From contig JAFAEM010000036.1 of the NCBI GenBank assembly GCA_023424015.1, positions 48,735-112,734 on the forward strand: a stretch of 64,000 nucleotides of DNA, in the 5' to 3' direction. The DNA is from Bacteroidota bacterium (GTDB taxonomy: Bacteria > Bacteroidota > Bacteroidia > Chitinophagales > Chitinophagaceae). The position numbers and the translations under genes are program-made. The stretch's first letter is position 1. Each line of letters begins with the position of its first letter. Under the pieces are notes generated by a model. That model was not told the DNA's origin. It did not search any database and saw only the letters and a program-made list of their open reading frames with translations. Shown one piece after another: positions 61,995-64,000 of the stretch.

Positions 61995-63083
61995 ATGAGT
62001 AACCCATCCATATCATTTCAACAGGCGGCGTGGAAACGACTTCGCAAGAACAAAGGAGCTGTGTTCGGATTGATCATCATCTGCCTTTCCGTTATTGTTG
62101 CTGTATTTGCCTATTTCATTGCACCGGATCCTTCACCTTATGCTAATCGCATCATACTTGAAGTGGGTGGCAATAAGCCGGGCTACACCCAAAGTTTTTT
62201 AAAAGTCAAAAGAGATCAGTACACAGGTGAGGCCGGTTTTTTTTCACGGCTGGTAGCGGGAAAAGAGGATAGTTATTATCATGTCCCCATCGCTGGTAGC
62301 GAGGAACAGGGAGATAGTATTATTGTACAGAAATATATAGACGAAGGTTTAAGTGAACGCCAGTCATATGGCAGGAGCCAGCTTGCTGATGAGCCGATCG
62401 AAACCGTAAAGTTTTACCTGGGCACCGATAAATTTGGCCGTGATATCTTAAGTCGTTTGATCGTTGGTACGCGTGTGAGCCTGAGCGTGGGACTGATCAC
62501 CATCATCATCTCTCTCTCTATCGGACTGATACTTGGTTCGCTTGCGGGGTACTATCGCGGTCGCACCGACAACTTTGTGATGTGGTTTATCAATGTGATC
62601 TGGAGTATACCAACGCTTTTACTTGTTTTCGCGATCACACTTGCCCTGGGAAAAGGCTTTTGGCAGGTGTTTATAGCAGTGGGCCTTACGATGTGGGTGA
62701 GTGTGGCGCGCCTGGTACGAGGTCAGGTTTTGGCCGCCAGGGAACTTGAGTATGTGGAAGCAACAAGGGCGTTAGGTTATTCGCATTTCCGCACGATCGT
62801 CAGGCATATCTGGCCCAATATCATGGGCCCTGTGATGGTGATCGCCGCTTCTAATTTCGCTTCCGCCATCGTGATCGAAGCAGGCCTTAGTTTTCTTGGT
62901 GTCGGTGTGCAACCACCACAACCGAGTTGGGGATTGATGATCAAGGAAAATTACAATTTCATAATCACGCAAAATCCCATGCTGGCACTGGCGCCGGGTT
63001 CTGCGATCATGCTGCTGGTACTTGCTTTTAATTTATTGGGTAATGGGTTGAGGGATGCGTTGAATGTAAGAGGTAGAATATAG
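61995..63083 (+). CDS. Oligopeptide/dipeptide ABC transporter permease (OppC/DppC type)
   Basis: A 362-residue permease of the binding-protein-dependent ABC family. It has an OppC-type N-terminus (WKRLRKNKGAVFGLIIICLSVIVAVFAYFIAPDPSPY) with the first helix at about 22-44. Five more helices follow from about residue 155, and the EAA loop region is EATRALGYSHFRTIVRHIWPNIMGP. A soluble insertion of about 100 residues (roughly 50-145) separates helix 1 from helix 2. Its partner permease, ATPases and binding protein are not in the window. The substrate is probably a peptide. Confidence 0.87.
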   Translation: MSNPSISFQQAAWKRLRKNKGAVFGLIIICLSVIVAVFAYFIAPDPSPYANRIILEVGGNKPGYTQSFLKVKRDQYTGEAGFFSRLVAGKEDSYYHVPIAGSEEQGDSIIVQKYIDEGLSERQSYGRSQLADEPIETVKFYLGTDKFGRDILSRLIVGTRVSLSVGLITIIISLSIGLILGSLAGYYRGRTDNFVMWFINVIWSIPTLLLVFAITLALGKGFWQVFIAVGLTMWVSVARLVRGQVLAARELEYVEATRALGYSHFRTIVRHIWPNIMGPVMVIAASNFASAIVIEAGLSFLGVGVQPPQPSWGLMIKENYNFIITQNPMLALAPGSAIMLLVLAFNLLGNGLRDALNVRGRI

Positions 63084-63208
63084 CTGTGAGCTGCCAGCTT
63101 CGAGCTGCGAGGGTGTTTGGGGTTCAATTACAATACTTTTTAATATTCTGTTTTTGTAGCCCTAATGTATCATAGATGTAAGCAGCTCATAGCTCACTGC
63201 TCGTAGCT
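63082..63208. repeat. AGCT-rich imperfect inverted repeats flanking the Lrp-side gap
   Basis: A stretch of AGCTGTGAGCTGCCAGC type near 63082-63110 and a roughly complementary stretch near 63181-63208 could pair as a long imperfect hairpin between the permease and Lrp/AsnC genes, which converge here. Low-complexity AGCT repeats recur in this phylum. It may act as a transcription stop or be a remnant repeat. Confidence 0.45.
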
Positions 63209-63211
63209 TAC

Positions 63212-63679
63212 TCAACTGATCACTTTCACATTCCTGTTAAAACTCTCATCCAGCGAAATAAAGGTTTCTGTTCTTTCAATTCCTTTTATTTTTTGAAGCT
63301 GGTCGTGGAGAACGTACCGTAACTGGGTAATGTCTTTGCATACAATTTCTGCAAACATGCTATAGTTGCCGGTGGTGTAGTTCAATCGCACGATCTCGGG
63401 GATCTTTTGCAGGTCTTTGGCGACAGTATCATACAAAGAACTTTCTTTTAAATAGATACCGATAAACGCTATAACATCGTAGCCCAGTTGTTTGAGGTCT
63501 GCCTTGAGACGGGTGCCCTTTACTACGCCCGCTTCCTGGAGTTTCTTGATCCTGACATGAATGGTACCACCTGAGACAAAAAGCTTTTTACCAAGATCTG
63601 CATACGAGATCTCTGCATTTTCCATCATGTGGTGAATGATATCCAGATCCAGTTTGTCGAGATTTAATTTGGCTGACAT
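63212..63679 (-). CDS. Lrp/AsnC family transcriptional regulator
   Basis: A 155-residue regulator. The N-terminal helix-turn-helix has LDIIHHMMENAEISYADLGKKLFVSGGTIHVRIKKLQEAGVVKG, followed by the RAM effector-binding domain with VIAFIGIYLKESSLYDTVAKDL, RLNYTTGNYSMFAEIVC, and IKGIERTETFISLDESFNR. It binds amino acids or related molecules. The upstream sequence at 63724-63747 is an AT-rich inverted repeat, a plausible self-regulation site. It is convergent with the permease gene. Confidence 0.92.
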   Translation of the reverse strand: MSAKLNLDKLDLDIIHHMMENAEISYADLGKKLFVSGGTIHVRIKKLQEAGVVKGTRLKADLKQLGYDVIAFIGIYLKESSLYDTVAKDLQKIPEIVRLNYTTGNYSMFAEIVCKDITQLRYVLHDQLQKIKGIERTETFISLDESFNRNVKVIS

Positions 63680-63723
63680 TCCGAGGAGTGTTTTTAGATT
63701 ATTTTCATTGAATTATACAAATA

Positions 63724-63747
63724 TTTGAATAATTTCTATTATTTCAA
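63724..63747. promoter_or_regulatory. AT-rich inverted repeat upstream of the Lrp gene
   Basis: TTGAATAAT and ATTATTTCAA face each other across TTCT (one-base bulge), the size and AT bias of Lrp/AsnC binding sites. It lies 45 bp upstream of the regulator start. Confidence 0.35.
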
Positions 63748-63763
63748 AATAATTGTTGAAAAA

Positions 63764-63796
63764 TTTGGAATGAAAAGACCGATTGGCCTATATTTG
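63764..63796 (+). promoter_or_regulatory. Bacteroidota promoter driving the edge RNA
   Basis: TTTG at 63764-63767, 21 bp, then TATATTTG at 63789-63796. Both elements match the phylum consensus (TTTG-N19-21-TAnnTTTG) exactly, the best promoter in the window. Transcription would start near 63803. Confidence 0.65.
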
Positions 63797-63802
63797 TTCT
63801 AT

Positions 63803-64000
63803 CAAGTTCTTTAAACGGGATTATAAAGATAGCCCGATAATACTGTGGGGTGATGAAATTTTCGGCAGACATGCCCTCTCGTCTCGAGGGTGAGGATAAC
63901 GGGATAAACGTAGCATAGAGCCGGTTCCGACTTAAATCGGGGCCGACCGGGATTGACCACCGGACTTTGTGTTGCAGCTAACCGCCTCGTGGAGGTTCGA
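63803..64000 (+). ncRNA. Unidentified structured RNA (5' part; cut by window end)
   Basis: A region without credible coding potential downstream of a strong promoter. Structures read directly: an H-type pseudoknot (CGGG 63816-63819 with CCCG 63833-63836; ATTAT 63820-63824 with ATAAT 63837-63841); a 5-bp hairpin (63874-63878 with 63886-63890); a 9-bp hairpin with two G-U pairs (63922-63930 with 63937-63945); a CCGG-CCGG pairing just after; and CCTC/GAGG near the end. The last bases GGTTCGA look like a tRNA T-loop. A 21-codon ORF at 63853-63918 is too short to explain it. It is not a recognisable rnpB, tmRNA, 6S, SRP RNA, TPP, SAM or cobalamin element. It could also be a 5' leader of a gene beyond the edge. 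Confidence 0.4.

Noticed and set aside
63844..64000. A tRNA-Leu/class II tRNA or a tmRNA at the right edge
   Set aside because: A D-arm-like stretch and GGTTCGA are suggestive, but the D-loop is too long, base 33 of the first hairpin loop is C, the variable region would be about 80 nt too long, and no tag ORF of a tmRNA is present.
1..64000. CRISPR array, insertion sequences, prophage or integron
   Set aside because: No regularly spaced direct repeats, no transposase, integrase or phage genes were seen among the genes or gaps.

Overview
The window looks like chromosomal DNA of a member of the Bacteroidota, most probably the family Chitinophagaceae. This is inferred from gene content and signals, not from a database search. 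The supporting content is a TamA-like lipoprotein next to TamB, a tricorn-type S41 protease, a LytTR regulator paired with a beta-propeller/Y_Y_Y/LytS-type kinase, many signal peptides ending in AQ or a lipobox cysteine, hardly any Shine-Dalgarno sequences, and repeated promoter -7 elements of the Bacteroidota form TAnnTTTG close to start codons. I see no insertion sequence, prophage, CRISPR array, rRNA or complete tRNA. The window is mostly core and housekeeping DNA, with genes packed tightly and many convergent pairs touching or overlapping.

Layout. 1-3.0 kb (minus): kdsB (cut by the window edge), a sterol-desaturase-family membrane enzyme, a DUF2007 protein, and dnaN. 3.1-8 kb: recX, a YafV-type omega-amidase, an S41 lipoprotein protease, thiL, and an inositol-phosphatase-family gene. 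8-13.7 kb (plus): a GT2 glycosyltransferase fused to a degenerate phosphoglycosyltransferase-like tail, a GH3-family adenylating enzyme, a LysE exporter, an unknown secreted protein, and mtgA. 13.7-16.2 kb (minus): NadR-type kinase with PnuC (nicotinamide riboside salvage), an MddA-like methyltransferase, and a DUF2807 protein. 16.5-21.5 kb: sensor kinase, LytTR regulator, and an alpha/beta-hydrolase-fold protein lacking the nucleophile serine. 21.5-28.3 kb: M23 lipoprotein peptidase, two SRPBCC proteins, an aldo/keto reductase, a lipoprotein, a TPR protein, and DinB. 28.5-41.7 kb (minus): tricorn-like protease, a gamma-glutamyltransferase-family protein, and the tamB-tamL outer-membrane assembly pair. 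41.8-50.9 kb: a FabH-like ketosynthase, a lipid kinase, a membrane-anchored patatin, heme A synthase, RNase HII, a Sua5/YciO protein, a JmjC-like cupin, and an outer-membrane protein. 51-56.3 kb: korB without korA, then the oxidative pentose phosphate set gnd-zwf-pgl and a small cytochrome c. 56.5-63.7 kb: a membrane protein, acyl-CoA dehydrogenase with a MarR regulator, an alpha/beta hydrolase, a membrane glycosyltransferase, an OppC-type permease, and an Lrp/AsnC regulator.

The clearest functional units are gnd-zwf-pgl (all oxidative pentose phosphate steps, supplying NADPH), tamB-tamL (translationally coupled), pnuC-nadR kinase (overlapping), and the sensor/LytTR pair. The most unusual item is at the right edge. 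A strong Bacteroidota promoter is followed by about 200 nt of highly structured sequence (an H-type pseudoknot and several hairpins) with no credible ORF, which I read as an unidentified non-coding or leader RNA cut by the window end. Other notable items are a MarR operator at the marR start, two mutually exclusive helices upstream of the M23 gene, and a 16-bp perfect palindrome upstream of the sensor kinase.
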